Notes: a model not told the origin generated them from the letters alone. A DNA stretch of 64,000 bases from RGIG3009 sp045595845 (GCA_045595845.1 JAZOBF010000043.1:10904-74903); one strand, 5' to 3'; counted from the stretch's first letter, positions 22,933 through 31,896 are shown. Numbers and translations: made by a program.

Positions 22933-25305
22933 TTACAGAGCGGCGAGATATTTTTTAATCTCAGGCACGCTGTAATAGGTCTTGAAATTCTCCCCGTCGG
23001 TGATGACCAGCGTGGGAGCACCCTTGATACCGTACTGGCGGCACATATCGGGATGCTCTTCGGCAATCACTTTTTCATATGCAACACCCGCTTTTTGGAG
23101 CAACTGCTCGGCAACCTTGCAGTTGGGGCAGGTCACGCGGGACACGAGAATCGCTTTTGCGTTCTCAGCTTCCACGGCGGGAGTCTCTTCACAAGTGCAA
23201 GTGCAGGCTTCGACAGGTGCTTTCTCGCGCAGAACGGAGTTCTCGATGTTATACACCTTGCGGTCCTTGTATTCCTGTGATTTACCATCGTTCCAGTTTT
23301 TAACGGGACGATAGTAACCGGTGATACGGCTGTACACTTCGGTTTCCTTACCGCACAGCGGGCATTTATACAGCTCGCCCGCGAGGTAACCGTGGTCCGC
23401 GCAGACCGAATAGGTCGGGGACATGGTGTAGTACGGCAGTTTGTGGTTTTCCGCGATCTTGCGAACGAGATCGGCGGCCGCTTTCCAGTCGGGCAGCTTC
23501 TCGCCGAGGAATGCATGGAAGACGGTACCGGAGGTGTAACGCGTCTGCAGCTCATCTTGAATCTCAAGCGCCGTAAAGATGTCCTCCGTGTAACCTACCG
23601 GCAGATGAGAGGAGTTGGTGTAATACGGTGTACCGTTCTCGTTGGCGGTAATGATTTCCGGATATTTTGCTTTGTCATGTTTCGCAAAACGATAGGTGGT
23701 GGACTCAGCGGGAGTGGCTTCAAGGTTATACAGGTCGCCGTACGCTTCCTGATAATCGGACAGACGCTCACGCATATGGTCGAGAACCTCTTGCGCGAAT
23801 TTTTGAACTTTGGTATCGGTCAAATCCGCACGCAGCCATTTCGCATTCAGGCCGACCTCGTTCATACCGATCAGACCGATTGTGGAGAAGTGGTTGGCAA
23901 AGGTGCCGAGATACCGTTTGGTGTAGGGATACAGACCGTTTTCCATCAGCTTGGTGATAACGGTGCGTTTCGTTTTGAGAGAACGGGCGGCAATATCCAT
24001 CAATTTATCCAAGCGGGCATAGAAGTCCGCCTCATCCGTCGCGAGATACGCGATACGGGGAAGGTTGATGGTGACAACACCGATGGAACCGGTAGATTCG
24101 CCGGAACCGAAGAAACCACCGGATTTCTTGCGGAGCTCACGCAGATCCAAACGCAGACGGCAGCACATACTGCGCACATCGGAGGGCTCCATATCCGAGT
24201 TGATGTAGTTGGAAAAATACGGTGTGCCGTACTTGGCGGTCATTTCAAACAACAACTTGTTGTTCTCAGTTTCGCTCCAGTCAAAATCGCGGGTAATGGA
24301 ATAGGTCGGGATGGGATACTGGAATCCGCGACCGTTGGCGTCGCCCTCGATCATGGTCTCGATGCACGCCTTGTTGACCATATCCATTTCCTTTTTACTG
24401 TCGCCGTAGGTGAAATCCATCTCCTTGCCGCCGACGATCGCGGGCAGGTCTTTTAAGTCTGCCGGAACGGTCCAGTCAAGCGTGATGTTGGAGAACGGAG
24501 CCTGCGTACCCCAACGGGAGGGGGTGTTGACGCCGTAGACAAAGGACTGAATGCACTGCTTGACTTCCTTTTGTGTCAGGTTATCCACCTTCACAAAGGG
24601 AGCCAGATAGGTGTCAAAAGAGGAGAATGCCTGTGCGCCCGCCCACTCGTTTTGCATGATACCGAGGAAGTTGACCATTTGGTTGCACAGAGTCGACAAG
24701 TGGCTGGCGGGTGAGGAGGTAATCTTACCGGGCACGCCGCCGAGGCCTTCTTGAATGAGTTGTTTGAGACTCCAACCGGCGCAGTAACCGGTGAGCATGG
24801 ACAGGTCATGCAGATGCAGAGCCGCACTGCGGTGAGCTTCTGCAATCTCGTCATCATAAATTTCCGACAACCAGTAGTTGGCGGTGATGGCACCCGAGTT
24901 TGAGAGAATTAAACCACCAACCGAATAGGTGACGGTGGAGTTTTCTTTCACGCGCCAGTCATTGATTTGCAGATAGTTGTCCACCAAATCTTTATAGTTG
25001 AGCAACGCCGAGTTGACATTGCGAATCTTCTCGCGCTGTTTGCGGTACAGAATGTAGGCTTTTGCCACATCCGAATAGCCCGCCTCGGACAACACCTGCT
25101 CTACGCAGTCTTGAATTTCCTCAACGGAAATAACACCGTCCTTGATTTTGGGCTCAAATGCCGAAGTTACCTGCAACGCCAGCATATTGATGACGGTGGG
25201 ATGATAATTTTTCTCCAACGCGTCGAATGCTTTGGTCATAGCGGCGCTGATCTTGGAAATGTCAAATTCCACGGTGCCGCCGTCGCGCTTTAGTACTTGG
25301 TACAT
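22933..25305 (-). CDS. nrdD: Anaerobic ribonucleoside-triphosphate reductase with fused C-terminal redoxin domain
   Basis: 790 residues. An ATP-cone (about 1-95) leads into the class III reductase core. The glycyl radical site is RITGYYRPV with G663. The zinc site is CADHGY...CPLCGKE before it. After a Cys-rich linker (ACTCTCEE, about residue 697), the last 75 residues are a thioredoxin-fold/NrdH-like domain with TCPNCK and IKGAPTLVI. Ordinary NrdD ends soon after the radical loop. NrdD makes dNTPs under anoxia; NrdG activates it. The fused redoxin and adjacent trxB suggest NADPH-linked reduction instead of formate (inference). Tandem NrdR-box-like sites lie upstream. Confidence 0.95.
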   Translation of the reverse strand: MYQVLKRDGGTVEFDISKISAAMTKAFDALEKNYHPTVINMLALQVTSAFEPKIKDGVISVEEIQDCVEQVLSEAGYSDVAKAYILYRKQREKIRNVNSALLNYKDLVDNYLQINDWRVKENSTVTYSVGGLILSNSGAITANYWLSEIYDDEIAEAHRSAALHLHDLSMLTGYCAGWSLKQLIQEGLGGVPGKITSSPASHLSTLCNQMVNFLGIMQNEWAGAQAFSSFDTYLAPFVKVDNLTQKEVKQCIQSFVYGVNTPSRWGTQAPFSNITLDWTVPADLKDLPAIVGGKEMDFTYGDSKKEMDMVNKACIETMIEGDANGRGFQYPIPTYSITRDFDWSETENNKLLFEMTAKYGTPYFSNYINSDMEPSDVRSMCCRLRLDLRELRKKSGGFFGSGESTGSIGVVTINLPRIAYLATDEADFYARLDKLMDIAARSLKTKRTVITKLMENGLYPYTKRYLGTFANHFSTIGLIGMNEVGLNAKWLRADLTDTKVQKFAQEVLDHMRERLSDYQEAYGDLYNLEATPAESTTYRFAKHDKAKYPEIITANENGTPYYTNSSHLPVGYTEDIFTALEIQDELQTRYTSGTVFHAFLGEKLPDWKAAADLVRKIAENHKLPYYTMSPTYSVCADHGYLAGELYKCPLCGKETEVYSRITGYYRPVKNWNDGKSQEYKDRKVYNIENSVLREKAPVEACTCTCEETPAVEAENAKAILVSRVTCPNCKVAEQLLQKAGVAYEKVIAEEHPDMCRQYGIKGAPTLVITDGENFKTYYSVPEIKKYLAAL

Positions 25306-25402
25306 ACTGAAATCCTCCTCTTTATGTATTCTTAATTCTTTAACACTTCATAAACCACCCTGAGAGGGCGAGTGTTTACACTATACCACAATTTGTAGCT
25401 AA

Positions 25403-25451
25403 TGTCAATATGTTGTGTGTAATATTTTTTAAAAACCACAAGATATTGTGT
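25403..25451 (-). promoter_or_regulatory. Tandem NrdR-box-like sites upstream of nrdD
   Basis: CCACAAGATATTGTGT (25436-25451) matches the known NrdR box ACACwATATaTwGTGT in 14 of 16 positions. TGTCAATATGTTGTGT (25403-25418) matches in about 12. Their centres are 33 bases apart, about three helical turns, as in known NrdR regulatory regions. NrdR itself is not in the window. Confidence 0.75.
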
Positions 25452-26159
25452 TTAAGACTGCCCGCGAATGAAAATTTCCGAGACATAGGGGGCGAGACTA
25501 TCGCGACAGGCAGCCAGTTTCTCGTCTGTCGGCGCGTGCAATCCTGCGCACAGTACGCTGTCGCGGTCTACATAGCTTTGTAAAAAGAACCGTGTCGCCT
25601 TGCGTTCCGGTGACAGGCGGGAGAGCCACTGTCCGATTTCCGCAAACGCTTGCTCATCGTGCAACTCGTCTGCAACCGTGGTGCGTAACTCGTAATCCAC
25701 CGCACCGCTCAATAAAAAGGCAAGACTTTCTTCAACGGCGGCGAGGTCTATGCATGGAAAGCCGATGGTTTGCGGATATCGTGAGGGACTGTTCTTGACA
25801 TCCATTGCGACATAGTCAAGCAATCCGTTATCCACCAATTGCTTGAGCACCTCCGGCCGACTGCCGTTGGTGTCCAGCTTGACCGCATAGCCGAGCGCTT
25901 TAATCGTTCGAATCAAGTCTGCAAGGTCCGCATGCAATGTCGGTTCTCCGCCGCTGATGCACACGGCATCCAACAAGCCCTGCCGCTTTTGTAAAAAAGC
26001 CAACAGTTCGTCGGTGCTAATCGTTTCGGGGGAGGCATCCAACAGGTCGCGGTTGTGACAAAACGGGCAACGAAAATTACACCCCTGCAAAAAGACCGTG
26101 CAAGCGACCTTTCCGGGATAATCCAGCAAGGTCATTTTTTGAAGTCCCGCTATCACCAT
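25452..26159 (-). CDS. nrdG: Anaerobic ribonucleotide reductase activating protein (radical SAM)
   Basis: 235 residues, with the radical SAM cluster motif CNFRCPFCHN, GGEP in CISGGEPTLH, and a C-terminal half longer than classic NrdG, as in the NrdG2 subgroup. It cleaves SAM to place the glycyl radical on NrdD. GGGAGGGTG stands before the ATG. It precedes nrdD with a 146-base gap that carries NrdR-box-like sites, so nrdD can also be expressed from its own promoter. Confidence 0.93.
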   Translation of the reverse strand: MVIAGLQKMTLLDYPGKVACTVFLQGCNFRCPFCHNRDLLDASPETISTDELLAFLQKRQGLLDAVCISGGEPTLHADLADLIRTIKALGYAVKLDTNGSRPEVLKQLVDNGLLDYVAMDVKNSPSRYPQTIGFPCIDLAAVEESLAFLLSGAVDYELRTTVADELHDEQAFAEIGQWLSRLSPERKATRFFLQSYVDRDSVLCAGLHAPTDEKLAACRDSLAPYVSEIFIRGQS

Positions 26160-26197
26160 TCGGCACCCTCCCCTCGTTTTTAGCGCGCCTTCACATC

Positions 26198-26247
26198 ATA
26201 CTATATGTAGTGCGGCTTGTCAACACAAAAAACACAAGATATTGTGT
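26198..26247 (-). promoter_or_regulatory. Tandem NrdR-box-like sites upstream of nrdG
   Basis: ACACAAGATATTGTGT (26232-26247) fits the NrdR consensus in 15 of 16 positions. ATACTATATGTAGTGC (26198-26213) fits in about 13. Their centres are 34 bases apart, matching the arrangement found upstream of nrdD. Confidence 0.8.
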
Positions 26248-26382
26248 TTTTTTCTGTTTTAATCCCATATTTTGGGTAGCAAGCGTGAAAAATCGACGAA
26301 AGAAGCACTGTTTAGACAGCGGGATTCCCGCAAAAATTCACGGACAAGCCGTTATACTTTTACTCACAAGGAGGACGAGCAA

Positions 26383-26730
26383 ATGGTGGTACGAATAGAG
26401 GAAACTGCGCACGAGGTAACGGCGTGGTTGTCGGGCGAACTGGACCATCACACAGCGCGTGTGATGCGTGAACAAATCGATGCGGCGGTGGGGAGATCAC
26501 CCGCTACGGTATTACGGCTCGATTTTTCCGGTGTCGGATTTATGGACAGTTCGGGAATTGGGCTTGTCATGGGACGCTACCGTTTGATGCAATCACGCGG
26601 CGGTCGGTTATTGGTAGTGGGCGTGTCCGAACGCTTATTGCGCGTGATGCGTTTGGCGGGACTGGAACGCTTACCCGTTTGGGAAGACGCGACAAACAGT
26701 AGAACAAAGAAAGAGGCGTATAAGCGATGA
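26383..26730 (+). CDS. spoIIAA: Anti-sigma F factor antagonist
   Basis: 115-residue STAS domain. The phosphorylatable serine is in VGFMDSSGIGLVMGRY (DSSG). ARVMREQIDAAV and LRLDFSGV are also typical. AAGGAGG lies eight bases before the ATG at 26383; frames extending upstream run into the nrdG control region. Dephosphorylated SpoIIAA frees sigma F from SpoIIAB in the forespore. Stop and start overlap the next gene (ATGA). The upstream region has no clear sigma-A -35, in keeping with sigma-H control known for this operon. Confidence 0.96.
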   Translation: MVVRIEETAHEVTAWLSGELDHHTARVMREQIDAAVGRSPATVLRLDFSGVGFMDSSGIGLVMGRYRLMQSRGGRLLVVGVSERLLRVMRLAGLERLPVWEDATNSRTKKEAYKR

Positions 26731-27179
26731 AAAAACCAATGAATGAAATGAAACTGACATTCCCCAGCCGCTCGGCAAATGAGGGATTCGCGCGCTCGGC
26801 GGTGGCATCTTTTTTATCCCAACTGGATCCGGCGGTAGACGAACTGGCGGATCTGCGCACGGCGGTATCCGAGGCGGTGACCAACTGCATCGTGCATGCG
26901 TACCGCGATACCATCGGCATGATTACCATCCAGATGCGTCTGTATGCCGACGGACGCGCGGTCATCAAGATTCGCGACCGCGGTTGCGGGATAGCGGATG
27001 TAGAGCAGGCGATGGAACCGCTGTTTACCACAGGCGGGGATGACCGATCGGGGCTCGGCTTTTCCGTTATGGAAAGCTTTACCGATCGTTTGCGGGTATC
27101 ATCCAAAGCGGGACGCGGTACGGTCGTAACCATGGAAAAATATATCGCGGTAAAGGAACGGCAGGCGACTTCGGCGTGA
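26727..27179 (+). CDS. spoIIAB: Anti-sigma F factor / SpoIIAA kinase
   Basis: 150 residues with the GHKL ATP-binding boxes: N-box EAVTNCIVHAYRD, G1 IRDRGCGIAD, and G2 DDRSGLGFSVMESF. It binds and inhibits sigma F and phosphorylates SpoIIAA. Start and stop both overlap its neighbours by four bases, which keeps the three products in a fixed ratio. Confidence 0.97.
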   Translation: MKKPMNEMKLTFPSRSANEGFARSAVASFLSQLDPAVDELADLRTAVSEAVTNCIVHAYRDTIGMITIQMRLYADGRAVIKIRDRGCGIADVEQAMEPLFTTGGDDRSGLGFSVMESFTDRLRVSSKAGRGTVVTMEKYIAVKERQATSA

Positions 27180-27835
27180 GCGAACGCGACGAAAAGATTT
27201 GTAGTAATATAGGGTTGGTACATACCTGTGCCCGCCGATTTGTCGGCCGCGGGATTGAATATGATGATCTGTATCAGGCGGGCAGCATGGGGCTTGTCAA
27301 AGCGGTAGACGGCTTTGACGAAAGCAGAGGTCTTAAATTTTCCACCTACGCCGTTCCGGTGATATTAGGGGAAATCCGCCGTTTATTTCGTGACGGCGGT
27401 ACGGTCAAGGTCAGCCGTTCTCTAAAAGAATTGGCAATGCGCGTCTCGCGTGAGCGGGATGCGTTTTGTCTGCGAGAAGGCAGAGAACCAAGCGTGACCG
27501 AGCTCGCGGAAGCGTTGGGCATTGAACGCGAGCAGGCGGCAGAGGCACTCGGTGCCTCGCTCCCTGCGCTGTCGTTGACACGAAGCGGCGAGGAGGATAG
27601 CGGAGACGAAGTGGATATCCCCGTCGATTCGCCCGAAGAAACTATCACCAACCGTTTAGCATTACGGCAATTATTGGAAGAGCTTCCATTATCTGACCGT
27701 ACATTAATTGAGTACCGCTATTTCAAACGCCAGACGCAACAGGTTACTGCTCAACAGCTCGGCATGACACAAGTACAAGTATCGCGGCGCGAACGCGCCA
27801 TTCTGCGGCGGTTGCGTGAGCAATTAATAGGATAA
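27176..27835 (+). CDS. sigF: RNA polymerase sporulation sigma factor SigF
   Basis: 219 residues. Region 2 is GRGIEYDDLYQAGSMGLVKAV followed by LKFSTYAVPVILGEIRR, and region 4 is LLEELPLSDRTLIEYRYF...QVTAQQLGMTQVQVSRRER. The GTG start overlaps the spoIIAB stop. It directs early forespore transcription, including spoIIR. Length is slightly below the 250 usual in Bacillus, mainly at the N-terminus. It is followed by recA with a separate promoter. Confidence 0.95.
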   Translation: MSERDEKICSNIGLVHTCARRFVGRGIEYDDLYQAGSMGLVKAVDGFDESRGLKFSTYAVPVILGEIRRLFRDGGTVKVSRSLKELAMRVSRERDAFCLREGREPSVTELAEALGIEREQAAEALGASLPALSLTRSGEEDSGDEVDIPVDSPEETITNRLALRQLLEELPLSDRTLIEYRYFKRQTQQVTAQQLGMTQVQVSRRERAILRRLREQLIG

Positions 27836-27847
27836 TATTAAAAAAAT

Positions 27848-27861
27848 AAAACATTTGTTCG
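27848..27861. promoter_or_regulatory. Candidate LexA (SOS) box upstream of recA
   Basis: AAAACATTTGTTCG matches the Gram-positive SOS consensus CGAACrnryGTTyG in about 11 of 14 positions. It ends ten bases before the recA -35. Confidence 0.45.
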
Positions 27862-27870
27862 ACTTTCCTC

Positions 27871-27899
27871 TTGATTTTTGCAAAAATAGCGAGTATAAT
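27871..27899 (+). promoter_or_regulatory. Sigma-A promoter of recA
   Basis: TTGATT and a perfect TATAAT with a 17-base spacer, 43 bases before the recA start. Confidence 0.8.
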
Positions 27900-27942
27900 G
27901 AAAAAAGTGATTGCAACATGTGGAAAAAAGGGGAAAACGAGC

Positions 27943-29091
27943 ATGGCTGATATGAAAAAGAAAGCGGCACCTGCCGCGGCACCGACCACCAACAAACAAA
28001 AGGCGTTGGAAGCGGCGTTGTCGCAAATTGAAAAAGCGTACGGAAAAGGTGCGGTGATGCGGCTGGGCGAAAATGCCAATATGAATGTGGAAGTTATCCC
28101 GACCGGTTCGCTGACATTGGATTTAGCGCTCGGTGTGGGCGGGTTGCCCCGCGGCCGTATTGTGGAAATCTACGGGCCGGAAGCGTCGGGCAAAACGACG
28201 CTGGCGTTGCACGCAGTCGCACAGGCGCAACAGCAAGGCGGCGAAGCGGCGTATATTGATGTAGAGCACGCATTGGACCCGGTGTATGCAAAGGCATTGG
28301 GCGTGGATGTGGATTCGTTGCTGGTGTCGCAGCCGGATACCGGTGAGCAGGCACTGGAAATCGCCGAAGCGCTGATTCGTTCGGGTGCTATCGACATGGT
28401 GGTTATCGACTCGGTTGCGGCGCTTGTGCCGCGTCAGGAAATCGAGGGCGAGATGGGTGACGCGCATGTTGGTTTGCAGGCACGGCTGATGTCGCAGGCA
28501 ATGCGCAAACTCGCGGCGGCAGTCGGCAAAGCGGGCTGTGTGGCTATCTTTATCAACCAGTTACGCATGAAGGTCGGTGTGGTGTACGGCAACCCCGAAG
28601 TCACGGCGGGCGGTAACGCGCTGAAATATTACGCCTCGGTGCGTTTGGATGTGCGCCGTACCGAAACGCTCAAAGCGGGCGGTGAACCCATCGGCTCACA
28701 TACCCGCGTGCGCGTGGTAAAGAACAAGGTCGCCCCGCCGTTTAAAGAGGCAGAGTTTGATGTCATGTACGGCAAGGGCATTTCCCGCATGGGCGAATTG
28801 TTGGATCTTGCCATCAAACTGGACATTATTCAAAAATCGGGTTCATGGTTCTCGTATAAGGAAGAACGCTTAGGCCAGGGCCGTGATAATGTCAAGGATT
28901 TATTGATGGCGAATGCGGCACTCAGTGCGGAAATCGAGCAGAAAGTGATCGAGGCAATCCAAAGCGGCCATGCCGACTCCGCCGCGGAGCCGACAGGCGG
29001 TGTGCCCGTCGAAATCCCGATTGGTGCGGCGGCACAGTATACTACGAATGCGGCGCGTTCGGTCATTGATATTGCGGTAGACGACGAATGA
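27943..29091 (+). CDS. recA: Recombinase RecA
   Basis: 382 residues with Walker A GPEASGKTTLA, Walker B MVVIDSVAAL, the L1 loop region EIEGEMGDAHVGLQARLMS, and the FINQLRMKVG L2 region. The N-terminus is Lys/Ala-rich. The ATG at 27943 is used; earlier starts would lie in the promoter. It forms filaments on single-stranded DNA for recombination and SOS induction. It overlaps recX by four bases. Confidence 0.98.
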   Translation: MADMKKKAAPAAAPTTNKQKALEAALSQIEKAYGKGAVMRLGENANMNVEVIPTGSLTLDLALGVGGLPRGRIVEIYGPEASGKTTLALHAVAQAQQQGGEAAYIDVEHALDPVYAKALGVDVDSLLVSQPDTGEQALEIAEALIRSGAIDMVVIDSVAALVPRQEIEGEMGDAHVGLQARLMSQAMRKLAAAVGKAGCVAIFINQLRMKVGVVYGNPEVTAGGNALKYYASVRLDVRRTETLKAGGEPIGSHTRVRVVKNKVAPPFKEAEFDVMYGKGISRMGELLDLAIKLDIIQKSGSWFSYKEERLGQGRDNVKDLLMANAALSAEIEQKVIEAIQSGHADSAAEPTGGVPVEIPIGAAAQYTTNAARSVIDIAVDDE

Positions 29092-29720
29092 TTATCGTCG
29101 GTGTCCGTCCCGCCCGTCAGAGCCGCGTCAAAATCGTGACCGATACAGGTGAGGAGTTTTTAATTGATAAAAAAACATGGGAGGAGTCTGCCTATTCGGT
29201 GGAATCCTCCCTGTCAGAGGACCAACTTGAAGAGTTGATTCGGGAATCCAATCACCGCCGTGCGCAAAGCAGGGCGGTGTATTTGCTGTCTAAACGCGAT
29301 TTTTCCCGCCGAGAACTCGAGCAAAAGCTGTGTCGCGAACGCGGACGGTATATACCCGAAAACAAGGAATTGGCTCAACAAACGGCGGCACACATGGAAG
29401 AGTTGGGATTTGTCAACGATACCGCCTACGCCGCGCGGCTGGCGGAGCGATACACTACCGAACGGTTGTATCCACGGCGTCGGGTGGTGCAAAAACTCCT
29501 TGAAAAAGGCATCGCCCGCCAAATTGCCGAAGAAGCGGTATCGGCGCTTGATACCGAGGACGAAGATCTCGCACTTGAATTTTTAAGAAAAAAGCGGTAT
29601 ACTGTTCCGAGTGAACAGCATGAGGCAGAGCGTATCGCCGCCGCCATGGCACGGTACGGGTTTGCCGGTGAAGTTATCCGTCGCGCCATGCGCCGATGGA
29701 TGGAGGACGAACATGAGTAA
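29088..29720 (+). CDS. recX: RecA regulator RecX
   Basis: 210 residues with the RecX triple-helix repeats: LLSKRDFSRRELEQKL, YAARLAERYTTERLYPRRRVVQKLLEKGI and AERIAAAMARYGF. The N-terminal 60 residues form the extra domain usual in Firmicutes RecX. The start overlaps the recA stop (ATGA), so inhibitor and recombinase are coupled. Its end overlaps the rimO start. Confidence 0.93.
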   Translation: MIIVGVRPARQSRVKIVTDTGEEFLIDKKTWEESAYSVESSLSEDQLEELIRESNHRRAQSRAVYLLSKRDFSRRELEQKLCRERGRYIPENKELAQQTAAHMEELGFVNDTAYAARLAERYTTERLYPRRRVVQKLLEKGIARQIAEEAVSALDTEDEDLALEFLRKKRYTVPSEQHEAERIAAAMARYGFAGEVIRRAMRRWMEDEHE

Positions 29721-31035
29721 AATCGGAATGGTATCGCTTGGATGTCCCAAAAACCAGATGGACGCCGAATTGATGCTGGCGAAATTGCAGAAAGCGGGAT
29801 TTCAACTGACGGCGGAAAGCGGGCTTGCAGATGTGGTCATTGTCAATACCTGTGGGTTTATTGAGGATGCCAAGCGAGAAGCAATTGAAAATATATTGGA
29901 AATTGCTCAGCTTAAAAAAGAGGGACAGATTAAAAAGATTATTGTCACGGGATGTCTGGCACAACGCTACCAAGAGGAATTGTGCCGCGAGTTACCCGAA
30001 TGCGACGCTGTGCTGGGACTCGGTGCCAATGACGACATTGTCGAGGTTGTAAACGAGGTGCTGGAGAATAAGACAACGGCGCGTTTTCCGTCTTTGTCCT
30101 GTTGGCATTTGGATGGTGACCGCCTGCAAACGACACCCGACTTTTTTGCGTACTTGCGCATCGGTGACGGATGCAATAACTGTTGTACTTACTGTGCGAT
30201 TCCGCATATTCGCGGTCGTTTGCGCAGCCGCGATATGGACACGGTGGTGGACGAAGCACGCACCCTTGTTCAAAACGGCGTAAAAGAACTGGTACTTGTC
30301 GCACAGGATACCACGCTGTACGGCGCCGAAAACGATGGCGTTTCCAAGCTGCCGCAATTATTGACGCGGTTGTGTGACATTGAGGGCTTGTGTTGGATAC
30401 GGCTTTTGTATTGCTATCCCGAGCACATTACGGAAGATCTGTTAGATGTGATGGCAAAGCAAGACAAGATTGCCAAGTATTTGGATATTCCGATTCAACA
30501 CGCAAGCGGGCGAGTCTTAAACGCCATGAATCGTCCGGGTGACCGTGAGAGTTTAACGAAACTCATGGCGCATATCCGGGAAAAAGTGCCGGGTATGGTG
30601 TTGCGTACCACGGTGATGACGGGCTTCCCGAATGAAACCGAGGATGATTTTGAGCAGTTGTGTGAATTCATCAAGGAAGTTCGGTTTGAGCGGCTTGGTT
30701 GTTTTGCGTTTTCCGCTGAGGAAGGAACGGCGGCCGCCGCCATGCAACCGCAGGTGCCTGAAGAGGTGCGCCGCGACCGTCGCGATATCGTGATGGAATT
30801 GCAAACGCGCATCGCAGAAGATTATCAGTCAGCACAAGTCGGTAAGACGGTGGATGTGTTGGTGGAATCCTTTGATCGGTACGCGGAATGCTGGTTTGGC
30901 CGCACATACGGCGACGCGCCGGATATCGACGGAAAAGTGTTTTTTACGACGCGTGAGCGTGTTGTACCCGGTGATATTGTGCAAGTAAAGATCACCGAAT
31001 ACATGGATTGGGATCTTGTGGGGGAACGGATATGA
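29713..31035 (+). CDS. rimO: Ribosomal protein S12 methylthiotransferase
   Basis: 440 residues. UPF0004 domain: GMVSLGCPKNQMDAE, VNTCGFI and VTGCLAQRY carry three cluster cysteines. Radical SAM motif: CNNCCTYCAIP. A C-terminal TRAM domain ends in DWDLVGERI. It adds a methylthio group to Asp88 of ribosomal protein S12. GGAGG lies before the ATG, within recX. The stop overlaps pgsA, giving a recA-recX-rimO-pgsA run similar to the gene order near recA in other Firmicutes. Confidence 0.97.
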   Translation: MSKIGMVSLGCPKNQMDAELMLAKLQKAGFQLTAESGLADVVIVNTCGFIEDAKREAIENILEIAQLKKEGQIKKIIVTGCLAQRYQEELCRELPECDAVLGLGANDDIVEVVNEVLENKTTARFPSLSCWHLDGDRLQTTPDFFAYLRIGDGCNNCCTYCAIPHIRGRLRSRDMDTVVDEARTLVQNGVKELVLVAQDTTLYGAENDGVSKLPQLLTRLCDIEGLCWIRLLYCYPEHITEDLLDVMAKQDKIAKYLDIPIQHASGRVLNAMNRPGDRESLTKLMAHIREKVPGMVLRTTVMTGFPNETEDDFEQLCEFIKEVRFERLGCFAFSAEEGTAAAAMQPQVPEEVRRDRRDIVMELQTRIAEDYQSAQVGKTVDVLVESFDRYAECWFGRTYGDAPDIDGKVFFTTRERVVPGDIVQVKITEYMDWDLVGERI

Positions 31036-31622
31036 ATTTACCGAATAAATTAACGGTCGTGCGCATTTTGTTGACACCGCTTTTTTTGTTGTTTGCCGTA
31101 TGGGACTTCCCGTTCCATTATGCGGTAGCGCTTGTTGTGTTTATTGCGGCAGCGCTGACTGATATGTTTGACGGGCGTATTGCGCGTGCCAGAGGACTTA
31201 TCACCAACCTCGGCAAATTTTTGGACCCGCTTGCGGATAAAATGCTCACCACCGCCGCGTTTTTGGTATTTATGGTAACGGGGCAAATGGATATATGGGC
31301 GCTGATGATTGTGCTCACGCGGGAATTTATGGTGACTTCCGTTCGCTTGCTTGCCGCCAAAGACGGTACGGTGATTGCGGCCAGTATTTGGGGAAAAGCC
31401 AAAACGGTTGCACAGTTTATTGCCGTTATCTATACGCTGACGGCGCTCGAATTTTCGACTTGGCAACACGGTATCTTAGCGGCGCTTCCGTTGCCGAACG
31501 CGGTATTTTCAATTCCGTTGATCGTCGGTGAGGTATGTATCTGGATTTCGGTAGTACTGACGGCGGTATCGGGAGTTGAATATGTGTATGCTAACCGCCA
31601 CTTTTTCAAAGATTCAAAATAA
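31032..31622 (+). CDS. pgsA: CDP-diacylglycerol-glycerol-3-phosphate 3-phosphatidyltransferase
   Basis: 196-residue membrane protein with the complete CDP-alcohol phosphotransferase motif DGRIARARG...GKFLDPLADK and the MNLPNKLTVVRI N-terminus typical of PgsA. It makes phosphatidylglycerol phosphate, the first step to phosphatidylglycerol. It overlaps the rimO stop by four bases and ends the operon. Confidence 0.97.
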   Translation: MNLPNKLTVVRILLTPLFLLFAVWDFPFHYAVALVVFIAAALTDMFDGRIARARGLITNLGKFLDPLADKMLTTAAFLVFMVTGQMDIWALMIVLTREFMVTSVRLLAAKDGTVIAASIWGKAKTVAQFIAVIYTLTALEFSTWQHGILAALPLPNAVFSIPLIVGEVCIWISVVLTAVSGVEYVYANRHFFKDSK

Positions 31623-31625
31623 CAG

Positions 31626-31653
31626 TAGACATTTTTAAAAATTCTGCTATACT
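31626..31653 (+). promoter_or_regulatory. Promoter of the cysE-cysS leader
   Basis: TAGACA and TATACT with a 16-base spacer, just upstream of the T-box leader. Confidence 0.6.
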
Positions 31654-31659
31654 AAAACT

Positions 31660-31896
31660 AATGAACTGCATTGAGCGGGAAAAGTAACCGACAGGTCACT
31701 GTATCAGAGAGAGGATGTCACCGGCTGAAAGCATCCTTAACAGGACGGCGGCGAACATGCACCCGTGAGCAGACAAGGGGAACGGTATTGCTCAGTATCC
31801 TTGTCCGGTGAGCCGCCGTTATCGGTTTTTAAGTGAAACACGAAGTGGAACCGTGCCTTGCACCTTCGTCGCGAATTGTCGCGACGAAGGTTTTTT
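31660..31896 (+). ncRNA. T-box riboswitch, cysteine-specific, with terminator
   Basis: Leader features in order: CGGG at the base of stem I, GGGAAAAGTAACC, a distal GAGAGAGG region, the GGCTGAAAG stem, then GAAC-A-TGC-ACCCG with TGC (31758-31760) as cysteine specifier. The T-box sequence AGTGGAACCGTG is at 31844-31855. A 12-pair terminator CCTTCGTCGCGA/TCGCGACGAAGG plus TTTTTT ends it. Uncharged tRNA(Cys) would favour read-through into cysE and cysS. The specifier and the downstream genes agree. Confidence 0.93.

Noticed and set aside
23392..24456. A 354-codon plus-strand frame
   Set aside because: Antisense to nrdD, whose every motif is intact. The frame lacks a ribosome site and a plausible protein composition.
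26272..26382. N-terminal extension of SpoIIAA
   Set aside because: It would add 37 basic residues not known in the family and lacks a ribosome site. AAGGAGG fixes the start at 26383.
31745..31819. GGCGGC/GCCGCC inverted repeat as a separate regulatory hairpin
   Set aside because: It lies inside the T-box leader and is explained as part of that RNA's secondary structure.
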